A stretch of DNA of 64,000 nucleotides from UBA995 sp035477115 (GTDB taxonomy: Bacteria; Bacillota; Sulfobacillia; UBA995): the NCBI GenBank assembly GCA_035477115.1, contig DATIKW010000029.1:62001-126000 (forward strand). The letters run 5' to 3'. This document shows positions 24,387-33,136 of this stretch, piece after piece; the stretch's first letter is position 1, and every line of letters begins with the position of its first letter. The notes beneath the pieces are model-generated. The model did not search any database, was not told the origin of the DNA, and saw only the letters and a program-made list of their open reading frames with translations. The translations under genes were made by a program, and so were the position numbers.

Positions 24387-25738
24387 GTGTCCTGCCGCAA
24401 GAACTCCTGAACCGCCCCGCCCGCGAGCAGGCGGGCGCCCGCCACCCTGGTCCCTTCCCGGATGAAGGACAGATACACGTCGGCATGCGGGTTCATGAGG
24501 AACAGGTCGCGGCTCACGGGCAGGAGACGATGCCACCTGGTGACAGCCGGCTCGCCGGCGGACTCCTCGCCGTGCTCCACTGCCGCCTCCAGACCGCCCC
24601 CGGTCGAACTGCGTACGGTCACCCGGACCACTTCCCCGCGGGGAGTTCCCAGATAGACGCCCCGCTTCTCCTCGAGGTCGCCGGGAGCGAGGGAGGCGGC
24701 GGCCAACGGTGCCAGCCGGTCTCCCAGGCAAGCCTCGGCCACCCGCCCGGTGATGTCCGCCAACTCGATGCCGGCGGCATTGGATAGCAGGACGATCGTC
24801 AGGCGTTCATCGGGGAAGCGATTCAGGGCCGAGACGAAGCCCAGCGTGCCGCCGCCATGGTGCACCTCGCGGACACCCCGGCGCTCGCTCATCAGCTGGC
24901 CGAAGCCGTAACGGGAGAACGCCGGGTCCAGGGGCCGGCAGGGCACGATGGCCTCGGCCAGGACCGCAAGGGGCAGAAGCCGCGACGTGTACAGGCTCTG
25001 GCTCCAACGAAATAGGTCGCCGGTGGTGGAGATGACGTTGCCGTCGGCCCAGCCGATCACCGCGAAGTGCCAGGGGGCGGGCTCGTAGTCGTCCTTGCCG
25101 CGATAGCGGTAGCCGGTAGCCAGGCCCGCCGGCCGTTCATCGCTCTCGCCCACCAACGTGTGATCCATGCCGAGGGGTACGAAGACATTATCCCGCAGGA
25201 ATGAAGCGAAGGTCTGTCCGCTTGCCCGCTCGACCACGGCGCCCAGCAACACGTAGCCGGAGTTGGAGTATCGCCAGCGGGTTCCCGGCTCGAATTCCAG
25301 GTCGCCGAGGCCGGCGATATGCTCCAGCAAGGAACTCAGGTCGGGGTACTTGCCCTCCGCGGCCTCCTTCCACCACTGCTCGTCGAGGTACTCGCGGACT
25401 CCGCCCGTGTGGTGCAGCAACTGGCGGAGGGTGACCCGGGCCGCCCAGTCGGGCAGTCCAGGCAGCCAGCGGGCCGCCGGATCGTCATAGGTCAGCCGGC
25501 CCCGGTGGCGGAGCAGCATCAACGCCCCGGCGGTGAACTGCTTGGTGACCGAGCCGATCACAAAGCGGGAGCGGGGAGTGATGGCTTGTCCCCCGGCCAC
25601 GTCCGCGCGTCCGTATCCCTTGTGCACCAGGACGCGGTCATCCCGGCCTACCAGCACCGACAGCCCCGGCCCTTCGGGATCCACGTATTCGCCCACGATC
25701 GCGTCGATCTTCCGCTCGAGGTGCAGTCCGTCCTCCAA
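24383..25738 (-). CDS. Serine hydrolase of the beta-lactamase/D-aminopeptidase family
   Basis: 451 residues. Class C beta-lactamase-like active site: S63-x-x-K66 (GSVTKQF), Y157-x-N159 (YSNSGY) and H294-x-G (HHGGGT). There is no signal peptide or membrane anchor, so it should be cytoplasmic. That argues for a D-aminopeptidase, esterase or amidase rather than a drug-resistance beta-lactamase. A C-terminal beta-rich domain of about 120 residues follows the catalytic domain. It is the last gene of a minus-strand operon after a D-amino-acid deacylase and a peptide ABC transporter, which suggests hydrolysis of imported D-amino-acid-containing peptides. Confidence 0.85.
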   Translation of the reverse strand: MEDGLHLERKIDAIVGEYVDPEGPGLSVLVGRDDRVLVHKGYGRADVAGGQAITPRSRFVIGSVTKQFTAGALMLLRHRGRLTYDDPAARWLPGLPDWAARVTLRQLLHHTGGVREYLDEQWWKEAAEGKYPDLSSLLEHIAGLGDLEFEPGTRWRYSNSGYVLLGAVVERASGQTFASFLRDNVFVPLGMDHTLVGESDERPAGLATGYRYRGKDDYEPAPWHFAVIGWADGNVISTTGDLFRWSQSLYTSRLLPLAVLAEAIVPCRPLDPAFSRYGFGQLMSERRGVREVHHGGGTLGFVSALNRFPDERLTIVLLSNAAGIELADITGRVAEACLGDRLAPLAAASLAPGDLEEKRGVYLGTPRGEVVRVTVRSSTGGGLEAAVEHGEESAGEPAVTRWHRLLPVSRDLFLMNPHADVYLSFIREGTRVAGARLLAGGAVQEFLRQDT

Positions 25739-25782
25739 CTCTGCTCCGCCTCCTCAGATGCCGGTGCCGGGATGGATTGCGT

Positions 25783-27426
25783 TCAGCCGCCGCGCCGGAG
25801 TACCCTGCCCGCGCGGACCCGCGTCGGCACGCCGCCGTCGACCGCCAGCCGGCCGTTCACCAGGACCCAGGAGATGCCCGTGGGATGGCGATGGGGGTCG
25901 GCGAAGGTGGCCGTCTCGCAGATTGTATCCGGGTCGAAGACCACCAGGTCCGCGAAGAAGCCCGGGCGGATCCGTCCCCTGCCGGGGATGCCGGCCACGC
26001 TTGCCGGCAACGATGTGCTCTTGCGGATCGCCTCCGCCCACGCCAGCGCCCGTCCCTCCCGGACGTACCGGCCCAGGAGGCGCGGGTAAGTGCTGACGGA
26101 CCGCGGATGCAGCTTGGCGGGCGGCTCGCCGCCGGGTGGGGCGGCGGGGAAACTGTCTACCGTGGCGCCGTCGGTCGAAACCATTGTGAGCGGGTGCTGG
26201 AGGTTCCGGCGGATGTTGTCCTCGTCCATCACGCCCACCGAGGATCGAGTGCGGCCCCCATCCGCCACCAACAGGTCGAGGCACACATCGAGCGGGTCGG
26301 CATTGCGCTCGATCGCGAGGTCTTCCACCGATTTCCCCTGGTCAGCCGGACTGGACGTCTCGACGATGCCGATCGCCCCCCAGCCGAAGCTCACGGCCGG
26401 GTTGGTCCAGCCGGGGACGCCGGCTTCGAGCAGGCGGCGCACCTCCCGCCGGGCGGCCGCGTCCCCCAGCCTTGCCACGAGTCCCGCCCGACCCTCCCGT
26501 ATCAGGTCGGGGGGCATTACCTGGTACAGATAGCCGGTGGCCGCGTAGGGGTAGGGATACACGTCGGCGGTGACGGTGAGCCCGCGCCGCCGGGCATCCT
26601 CCAGCAATCGCAGCACCCCTGGCGCCTTCCACCAGGCTGCCCGCTGATCGGCCTTGAGGTGAGAGATGTTGACCCGGACCCCGGCTGACCGGCCCGTCTC
26701 CAAAGCTTCCACGACCGCTCCGAACCATTCGCAGCCCGGAGCCTGGCCCTCGCTCCGGAGGTGGCTGGAGTAGAGACCGTCGTGAGCCGCCACCACCCGG
26801 CACAAGGCAATGAGTTCCGCGGCGCGGGCATTGCGGCCCGGGGGATACTCCAGTCCCGTGGACAGGCCGAAAGCTCCGGCTTCCAACGCCTCCGCCAGCT
26901 CCCGGCTCATCGCCTCGAGTTCCGCGGTCGTCGGGTGCGGCCGCTCTCCGCCCTTACCCTCCGGACCCATGACCCGCCGGCGGATGCTCCCATGTCCCAC
27001 CAGCATAGCCAAGTTGTTGCCGATCCCCACCTTTTCCAGGCACTCCAGGTGCTCGGCGAAACTCGACCACCGCAGCCCGGGGTCTTCTCCTCCCGCCTCC
27101 CGCAGCTCCTCGGCGACGGCGGCACCGGAGTCCTCGACCGGCCCCGGCGAATGGCCGCAGTTCCCTCCCACCTGGGTGGTGATGCCCTGCAGCAGACCGG
27201 CAATCCCCAGGGGGTGAGTGAGCAACGTGCGATCGCTATGCGAGTGGATGTCGATGAAGCCGGGGCACACGGCCAGCCGGGCCGCATCGATAGTCCGCCG
27301 GGCCTCGGCGGCGGCCAGATCGCCAAGGACGGCGATCCGGTCCGCCTGGATGCCGATATCGGCGGGGAACCAGGCGTTGCCGGAACCATCGTAGATCCGT
27401 GCTCCGGTGATCTTGATGTCCAGCAT
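25783..27426 (-). CDS. N-acyl-D-amino-acid deacylase (D-aminoacylase)
   Basis: About 547 residues, amidohydrolase superfamily. It starts at the ATG at 27426 (GGAG 8 bases upstream) with LDIKITGARIYDGSGN, the usual D-aminoacylase start. Metal-binding DIHSHSDRTLL follows VCPGF, and QVGGNCGHSPGP, STGLEYPPGR and YSSHLRSEG are characteristic. The C-terminal sequence HPRSVSTYPRLLGRYVREG and the GRIRPGFFADLVVFDPDTI stretch close the fold. It releases D-amino acids from N-acylated forms, or cleaves D-aminoacyl dipeptides. It is 25 bases after the ABC ATPase gene and 44 bases before the serine hydrolase. Confidence 0.92.
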   Translation of the reverse strand: MLDIKITGARIYDGSGNAWFPADIGIQADRIAVLGDLAAAEARRTIDAARLAVCPGFIDIHSHSDRTLLTHPLGIAGLLQGITTQVGGNCGHSPGPVEDSGAAVAEELREAGGEDPGLRWSSFAEHLECLEKVGIGNNLAMLVGHGSIRRRVMGPEGKGGERPHPTTAELEAMSRELAEALEAGAFGLSTGLEYPPGRNARAAELIALCRVVAAHDGLYSSHLRSEGQAPGCEWFGAVVEALETGRSAGVRVNISHLKADQRAAWWKAPGVLRLLEDARRRGLTVTADVYPYPYAATGYLYQVMPPDLIREGRAGLVARLGDAAARREVRRLLEAGVPGWTNPAVSFGWGAIGIVETSSPADQGKSVEDLAIERNADPLDVCLDLLVADGGRTRSSVGVMDEDNIRRNLQHPLTMVSTDGATVDSFPAAPPGGEPPAKLHPRSVSTYPRLLGRYVREGRALAWAEAIRKSTSLPASVAGIPGRGRIRPGFFADLVVFDPDTICETATFADPHRHPTGISWVLVNGRLAVDGGVPTRVRAGRVLRRGG

Positions 27427-27451
27427 GGGTATCACTCCGTTCCTGAACGCG

Positions 27452-28474
27452 CTATCGATCCGCAACCGATGGTGGCCGATCGACTCCGGCTGCCGCCGCC
27501 AGGTTCAGCTCCTCCCAGAGATGGCAGGCTACGTGGCGGCCCTCGCCCGCCTCGACCAGTTGCGGCTCTTCGTGCCGGCAGCGCTCGATGGCGGCCGGGC
27601 AGCGGGGATGGAGACGGCAACCGGGCGGGGGCGCGATCAAGCTGGGAGGGTCCCCGGCGAGCGGATACCGTTTGCGGTCACGAAGGCGCGGGTCGGCCGG
27701 GGGCGAAGCTGACAGCAGGGCGGCGGTGTACGGGTGGAGCGGCCGGGCGTGAAGCATCGCGGCCGGCGCCATCTCGACCAGTTTGCCGAGATACATCACC
27801 CCGATCCGGTCGCTCATATAGCGCACGACGGCCAGGTTGTGGGTGATCACCAGGTAGGTCAAGCCGATCTCCTCCTGCAAGTCTTGCAGGAGGTTGAGGA
27901 TCTGGGCCTGAACGGACACATCGAGGGCGGAAGTCGGCTCGTCGAGGATGAGCAGCCGCGGTCGAAGGATGATTGCCCGGGCGATACTCGCCCGCTGCTG
28001 CTGGCCGCCGCTCAACTGATGAGGATAGCGGTCCAGGACCTCGGCTCCCAGGTTAACCAGGGCTACCGTTGCGTCCAGCCGCTCGCGCGCCTCGAAGCCG
28101 CGGATTCCCTGCAACTCGAGCGGCCGCAGGATCGACTTGCGCAGCGTGGCCCGAGGATTGAGCGAGGATGCCGGATCCTGAAAGACGATGCCCATCTCCC
28201 GGCGCAAGCCAGTGAGTTCTCGGCCGCCGGCGCGGGCCATGTCCTGCCCCGCGAATACCACTCTGCCGCCCGTGGCCCGCGTCAGGCGGGGGATCAGGCG
28301 AGCCAGGGTCGTCTTGCCGCTCCCGCTCTCGCCCACCAGCCCGAAAGCCTCGCCCTGGGCTATGGTCAGGGAGACGCCGTCCACCGCCCGTATGTGCCGG
28401 ATGGCGCGGCTGAACAGCCCTCGTCGGAGGGGGAAGTACTTCTTGACCGCTTCGAGCGCGAGCAGTGGCGTCAT
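27452..28474 (-). CDS. Peptide ABC transporter ATP-binding protein (DppF/OppF type)
   Basis: 340 residues from the ATG at 28474. Walker A is GESGSGKTT, the signature is LSGGQQQRA and Walker B is LLILDEPTSALD. The C-terminal oligopeptide-transporter domain includes GCRLHPRCPAAIERC, a cysteine-bearing motif of OppD/F-type ATPases. The upstream in-frame extension lies inside the previous gene. Its start overlaps the stop of the other ATPase gene (ATGA). Confidence 0.93.
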   Translation of the reverse strand: MTPLLALEAVKKYFPLRRGLFSRAIRHIRAVDGVSLTIAQGEAFGLVGESGSGKTTLARLIPRLTRATGGRVVFAGQDMARAGGRELTGLRREMGIVFQDPASSLNPRATLRKSILRPLELQGIRGFEARERLDATVALVNLGAEVLDRYPHQLSGGQQQRASIARAIILRPRLLILDEPTSALDVSVQAQILNLLQDLQEEIGLTYLVITHNLAVVRYMSDRIGVMYLGKLVEMAPAAMLHARPLHPYTAALLSASPPADPRLRDRKRYPLAGDPPSLIAPPPGCRLHPRCPAAIERCRHEEPQLVEAGEGRHVACHLWEELNLAAAAGVDRPPSVADR

Positions 28475-29457
28475 GGCGAGGTAGCCTCCAGCAGGTGGCA
28501 GGCTACCTGGCGCGCAGGGCCCGCCGGTCGGGCCTTGGGGACGGTGACCGCGCATACCGGCAGGCGCTGTGGGCAACGCGGATGAAAGGCGCAACCGGCT
28601 ATGGTGTCGACCAGGTTGGGGACATTCCCGGGGATCGTCTCGAGCCGCCCCTCGCCCTTGGCCAGCCGCGGCAACGCCCGCAAGAGCAGCCGGGAGTATG
28701 GATGAAGCGGACGCTCGTACAGGTCGAATACACCGGCTTGTTCGACGATGTTCCCGGCGTACATCACCGCGACGCGGTCGGCGATCTCGGCCACCACCCC
28801 GAGGTTGTGAGTGATGATCAACAGCGACATCCGGTTGCGCCGGCGCAGGTCGAGCAACAGCTCAAGGACCTGCGCCTGGATGGTCACGTCCAGGGCCGTG
28901 GTCGGTTCGTCCGCAATCAAGAGGTCAGGCGAGCGGGAGATCATCATCCCCGTCATCACCCGCTGCCGCATGCCGCCGCTCAATTCATGAGGGTAGCTCA
29001 GCGCGCGTTCGGCGGCGTCGGGGATCCGTACCTGGCCCATGATGTCCACCGCCTTGCGCCAGGCATCCAGGCGCGCCGCCTGGTCCAGCGCGATCGCCTC
29101 TTTCACCTGGGAGCCTGCGCGGTACACGGGGTTGAGGGATACCAGCGGGTTCTGAAAGATCATGGCGATCCGCTTGCCGCGGATGCCTACCAGCGCCGCC
29201 TCGGGCAAGCGGAGCAGATCCTGCCCTTCCAGCCCGACCTTGCCGCCGGCGATCTTCCCCGGGGGTGGCACCAGGCGCATGATCGCCAGGGCCACCGTGG
29301 ACTTGCCGCATCCCGACTCGCCCACCAGGGCCAGTACTTCACCGCGGTCCACCTGAAGACTCACATCATTCACCGCCCGGACCGTCCCGCGTCCGGTCTC
29401 GTAAACGACCGTCAACTCCTCCACCCGCAGGAGTTCGGGAGTAGCGGACAGGCTCAT
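28471..29457 (-). CDS. Peptide ABC transporter ATP-binding protein (DppD/OppD type)
   Basis: 328 residues from the ATG at 29457 (MSLSATPELLRVEELTVVYE). Walker A is GESGCGKST, the signature is LSGGMRQRV and Walker B is LLIADEPTTALD. The C-terminal CAFHPRCPQRLPVC motif marks the di/oligopeptide subfamily. It is 5 bases after the permease stop and overlaps the next ATPase gene. It pairs with that ATPase as a heterodimer. Confidence 0.93.
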   Translation of the reverse strand: MSLSATPELLRVEELTVVYETGRGTVRAVNDVSLQVDRGEVLALVGESGCGKSTVALAIMRLVPPPGKIAGGKVGLEGQDLLRLPEAALVGIRGKRIAMIFQNPLVSLNPVYRAGSQVKEAIALDQAARLDAWRKAVDIMGQVRIPDAAERALSYPHELSGGMRQRVMTGMMISRSPDLLIADEPTTALDVTIQAQVLELLLDLRRRNRMSLLIITHNLGVVAEIADRVAVMYAGNIVEQAGVFDLYERPLHPYSRLLLRALPRLAKGEGRLETIPGNVPNLVDTIAGCAFHPRCPQRLPVCAVTVPKARPAGPARQVACHLLEATSP

Positions 29458-29462
29458 GGACC

Positions 29463-30299
29463 TCACGCCTTCAACTGGGGATCGAGCAGGTCGCGGAGAC
29501 CTTCCCCGAGGAGGTTGAAGCCCAGCGCCGTCCATACCAGGCCCAGCCCGGGGAAGATGGAGACCCATGGCGCTTCGTGCAGGTGGCGAAGCCCCCGGTT
29601 CAGGATCACGCCCCAGTCCGGGGAAGGCGGCTGGGAACCGAGTCCCAGGAAGCTCAGGGCGGTGGTCGAGAGGATGGCACCCGGCAGCGAGAGCGTCCCC
29701 AGCACCATGATCACCCCCAGGGTGTTGGGCAGGATGTAGCGGAACATGACCGAGAAGTTGCTTTCTCCCACGGCCTGCGCAGCTTCCACGAAGGGCGTGT
29801 TCTTGAGTCCCTGCGTCTTGGCGCGGATCAGCCGGGCGTATCCCCCCCAGCTGACGGCGGCGATGGCGATCATCACGTTATTCAGGCTCGGCCCGAGCAC
29901 GGTGACGATCGCCAGGGCGAGCACGATGGGCGGCAGCGACCAGGTAACGTCGGTCGCGAAGGAGATGACCCGATCGGCCCACCCGCCGTAGTACCCGGCG
30001 ACCAGGCCGAGCGTCACCCCGATGACGCTCTCGACCGTGACCACGATCAAGCCCACCCGCAGCGCGATCCTGGCCCCATGGATGACGCGGCTCGTCAGGC
30101 ACCGACCGAATTCGTCGGTCCCCAGGGGGTACCCCGGTCCGGGCGGGGACAGCCGATGGGGGAGGTCCATGGCGTCGTAAGCGCGCGGGGCCAGTTGATC
30201 GGCGAAGGCGGCCACCAGCAACACGCTGAGGAAGATGACCGCGCCGGCCACGAACTGGCCGTTCCTCAGGGCCAGGCGGAGCGGCGAGGCGTCCTTCAT
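29463..30299 (-). CDS. Peptide ABC transporter permease (DppC/OppC type)
   Basis: 278 residues, starting at the ATG at 30299 that overlaps the stop of the other permease gene (ATGA). N-terminal helix AGAVIFLSVLLVAAFADQLA, then HRLSPPGPGYPLGTDEFGR, typical of DppC. The EAA-like loop is EAAQAVGESNFSVMFRYILP, and five further membrane segments are visible. Confidence 0.93.
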   Translation of the reverse strand: MKDASPLRLALRNGQFVAGAVIFLSVLLVAAFADQLAPRAYDAMDLPHRLSPPGPGYPLGTDEFGRCLTSRVIHGARIALRVGLIVVTVESVIGVTLGLVAGYYGGWADRVISFATDVTWSLPPIVLALAIVTVLGPSLNNVMIAIAAVSWGGYARLIRAKTQGLKNTPFVEAAQAVGESNFSVMFRYILPNTLGVIMVLGTLSLPGAILSTTALSFLGLGSQPPSPDWGVILNRGLRHLHEAPWVSIFPGLGLVWTALGFNLLGEGLRDLLDPQLKA

Positions 30300-31240
30300 C
30301 GGCCGCCTGCTTCCTCGAGGGCGATGCGGATGCGCGGGTCGAGCAGGCCGGAGACCACGTCGCCGATGACGTTGCACACCACCGTCAGCACCGCGATCAT
30401 GATCATGATCCCCTGGACCACCGGCAGGTCCTGGTTGGTAATGGACATCCACAGGAGGCGGCCCATGCCCGGCCAGGCGAAGATGTTCTCGATGATGACC
30501 GCGCCGCCGACGACCCAGGGCAAGCCGAGGAAGAACATCACCGTGACCGGGATCAGGGCGTTCCTCAGCACATGGCGCAGATGGACCGACAGGCGGCCGA
30601 GCCCCTTGGCGTGGGCGGTCAATACGAACGAGGCCCGGATGGTGTCCAGCACCTCCGCCCGGGTGAGGCGCACGGTCCCGCCCAGCGGCGGCAGGGTCAG
30701 GGTCATCACCGGCACGACCATCGAACTCAGGCCCTGATAACCGGAAATCGGGAACCAGCGGAGATGGACGGACAGCAGCAGCATGAGCAAGATCCCCAGC
30801 CAGAAGCCGGGTATGGACCAGAAGATGGTCGTGGTCACTATGATCCCGTGGTCGAGTTTGGACCCGGACCGGACTGCCGCCACCAGTCCCAGGGGGACGG
30901 CTATGGCATAGTGCAGGGCCATTGAGGTCACGGCCAGTAGTAGCGTGAAGGGCAACCGGCTGGCGATGAGGACGCCGACCTCTTGGCCGGTGACGATGGA
31001 GTGCCCGAGTTCACCCTGGAGCAGGTTGCCCAGCCAATAGAAGTACTGGACATGGGCCGGTCGATCGAGACCCCACTGGCGGCGCAACTCCTCGATGCGC
31101 TCCGGGGGGATGCGGTCGGGATCGGCGATCAGGCGGATGGCATCCCCCGGCATCAGCTGCATGATCCCGAACAACACCACCGTGACCGCGATCACCGTCA
31201 GCACGCCCACGCCGAGGCGCCTGACCGTGTAATCCAGCAT
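30296..31240 (-). CDS. Peptide ABC transporter permease (DppB/OppB type)
   Basis: 314 residues with about six membrane segments. The N-terminus MLDYTVRRLGVGVLTVIAVT, followed by FGIMQLMPGD, is diagnostic of DppB. The EAA-type loop is TAHAKGLGRLSVHLRHVLRN. It begins 39 bases after the binding-protein stop, a gap that holds a half copy of the dispersed palindrome. Confidence 0.93.
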   Translation of the reverse strand: MLDYTVRRLGVGVLTVIAVTVVLFGIMQLMPGDAIRLIADPDRIPPERIEELRRQWGLDRPAHVQYFYWLGNLLQGELGHSIVTGQEVGVLIASRLPFTLLLAVTSMALHYAIAVPLGLVAAVRSGSKLDHGIIVTTTIFWSIPGFWLGILLMLLLSVHLRWFPISGYQGLSSMVVPVMTLTLPPLGGTVRLTRAEVLDTIRASFVLTAHAKGLGRLSVHLRHVLRNALIPVTVMFFLGLPWVVGGAVIIENIFAWPGMGRLLWMSITNQDLPVVQGIMIMIAVLTVVCNVIGDVVSGLLDPRIRIALEEAGGR

Positions 31241-31261
31241 TCCCTCCGCCCCCCCCCGCCA

Positions 31262-31283
31262 TAGGGTTAGAACCCGCCCCTAC
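31262..31283. repeat. Dispersed palindromic repeat, half copy C
   Basis: TAGGGTTAGAACCCGCCCCTAC keeps the right arm of the repeat, while the left arm is degraded and replaced by a C-rich run. It lies between two genes of one operon and overlaps the binding-protein stop codon (31280-31282). Confidence 0.5.
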
Positions 31284-32845
31284 TTGCTGGCGTCCTCGTA
31301 GTGGATAGCCCCGTCCACCGCCACGTGCAGCCCGCGCAAGTTGCGCCGATGGGCGGTGTACACGTAGGTGTAGAACAGGGAGATGATCGGTACTTCCTCG
31401 GCGACCCGCCTCGACAACTCGGCGTAGTTGGCGGTCCGCTCCGCCATATTCATCAGCACGCGGCCCTGCTCGAGGAGCCGGTCGGCCTCCGGGCTGGTCC
31501 AGATCGGGTTGGGCTGGCTGGAGTGGAACGAGAAATACCAGATGTCGGGATCGATCCAGGCCCACGCGGCCAGGGAAATGTCATAGTCGTTGGCCCGAAC
31601 CCGCTCTCGCACGTAGGGCCGGCCCTGCTCCTCGATGGCGACGTCGACCCCCACCAGCTGGAACTGGCGCTGCAATACGGGCGCGGCCATCTCCTGGGCG
31701 TGCACCCCGACGGTGGAGAGCAGGGTGATCCTGAGCGGCACCCCGTCCTTGTCCAGGATGCCATCGCCGTTCGCGTCCGCGTAACCCAGTTCGGCCAGCA
31801 ATTGCCTGGCCCGTTCGGGATCATGCGGGCGATTGGCTTTGAGTTCGGCTTCCGTCTCGGCCGAGAAGGCGAGCTGAGCGGGGGACAGTAGCCCCCAGAT
31901 CGGCCCGACCGCGTCGTCGAGCGCCAGGTTGAGTTCATCGCGGTTGACGGCGTAGGCGAGCGCCTCCCGGAAACGGCGGTCGGCGAAGGGCGCCCGGTGC
32001 AGGTTGAACCGCAGATAGGTCTGACCGGCGTCGGGGGCCTCCAGTAGCACGAGGTCTTCATTTTCCGCCACCCGGCGGCGGTGCTCGGGGGCGATCGCCG
32101 CCAAGTCCACGTTCCCTGCCTCCAGTTCGCTGAGGCGGGTGAGCCCGTCGGGGATGATCCGCACCGTCACCGTCTCGAACTTCCAGGGGCCCCGGTTGCG
32201 CACGAACGGCTTGAAGCTGCGCCAGTGGGGATTGCGCTGGAAGGTGGCGTGGGAGCCGGGTACCCACTCGGTGAGCAGGTAGGGCCCGATCCCCACCGCC
32301 TGCCGGTTGAAAGCCTCATTGCCGACGCTCCTGGCCAGCTCGACATCGACGATGCCGGAGTACATCGAAGCCAGCACGGCCAGGAAGTACGCGGGAGGGG
32401 TCTTGAACACCAGGGTGACCTGCTGCCCGTCCACATCGATCCGTTCCAGTTCGCCCCAGTCACCGCTGTAAGGGGAGATCTCGATATACCGCTCGTAGGC
32501 CGCCTTGATGTCCGCGCCGGTCACGGGATCGCCGTCGGCGAACCTCAGGTCGTCGGGGAACACCATGATGATGGACTTGCCGTCAGGCGAGAAGCTGATC
32601 GACTCGGCCACGTTGGGCACCAGTTGCTCGTTGTTCAGATCGAAGACGACCGGCGCCGCACTGATCATTTCCTGCACGATGTTGGCGGTGTAGACCTGCT
32701 GGATATCCATGCCGTCGAGTTCCGCGCTAACGGCGATCACGAGCTTGTCCGCCTGAGGATCGCGCCGGGGACACCCCCCCGTGCCCAGTGCCAGCGCGAA
32801 CACCAGGATAGCCGCCAGTACGGCCCGACCTTTCAGCGCACGCAT
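31280..32845 (-). CDS. Peptide ABC transporter substrate-binding lipoprotein (DppA/OppA type)
   Basis: 521 residues from the ATG at 32845, which follows a purine-rich ribosome site. The N-terminus is a lipoprotein signal (RAVLAAILVFALALGTGGC) with the lipid-modified cysteine at 25; the lipobox TGGC is slightly unusual. The mature part is an SBP family 5 protein: PDDLRFADGDPVTGADIKAA, RRFREALAYAVNRDELN and QFQLVGVDVAIEE. It captures peptides outside the cell for the DppBCDF-like transporter. The open frame extends 260 residues upstream, but that is antisense to sigK. It is the first gene of the seven-gene operon. Confidence 0.93.
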   Translation of the reverse strand: MRALKGRAVLAAILVFALALGTGGCPRRDPQADKLVIAVSAELDGMDIQQVYTANIVQEMISAAPVVFDLNNEQLVPNVAESISFSPDGKSIIMVFPDDLRFADGDPVTGADIKAAYERYIEISPYSGDWGELERIDVDGQQVTLVFKTPPAYFLAVLASMYSGIVDVELARSVGNEAFNRQAVGIGPYLLTEWVPGSHATFQRNPHWRSFKPFVRNRGPWKFETVTVRIIPDGLTRLSELEAGNVDLAAIAPEHRRRVAENEDLVLLEAPDAGQTYLRFNLHRAPFADRRFREALAYAVNRDELNLALDDAVGPIWGLLSPAQLAFSAETEAELKANRPHDPERARQLLAELGYADANGDGILDKDGVPLRITLLSTVGVHAQEMAAPVLQRQFQLVGVDVAIEEQGRPYVRERVRANDYDISLAAWAWIDPDIWYFSFHSSQPNPIWTSPEADRLLEQGRVLMNMAERTANYAELSRRVAEEVPIISLFYTYVYTAHRRNLRGLHVAVDGAIHYEDASK

Positions 32846-33136
32846 CTCCCCGCCCCCTCCCGCCGATTCATCCGCCACGCAGCTAGGTGTCGCCTCGGGG
32901 CGGAATGTGGCTGCATATTTCGTCATGTAGGGCGGTTTTCCTTCCGGAATTCCCGGCGAGATCCCCATGCCTTTCGGGGCACCACAGGGCGCGGGAGCCG
33001 CGAGGGGGCGGTAGGCCGCTGCTACCCATGGTTGGCCGAATTTCCCTATCCCGGTGCTTGAGCGGACATGCACCGGGCCCCGGCCTCCGTCCCTATACTG
33101 TATGGTCGCAGGCAAGATGCGGACGGGAGGGCGACG
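32846..33136. other. Divergent intergenic region, binding-protein gene / sigK
   Basis: This 291-base gap separates two divergent operons. It contains GATCCCCATGCC-TTTC-GGGGCACC (32963 onward), which resembles sequence flanking palindrome copy D (59277 onward). A small hairpin GGTAG/CTACC lies near 33010-33026. A TATACT at 33094 lacks a good -35 and could be a sporulation-type -10 for sigK. No gene is evident. Confidence 0.35.

Noticed and set aside
28465..29739. Plus-strand open frame of 424 codons
   Set aside because: Antisense to the two peptide-transporter ATPase and permease genes, whose motifs are clear.
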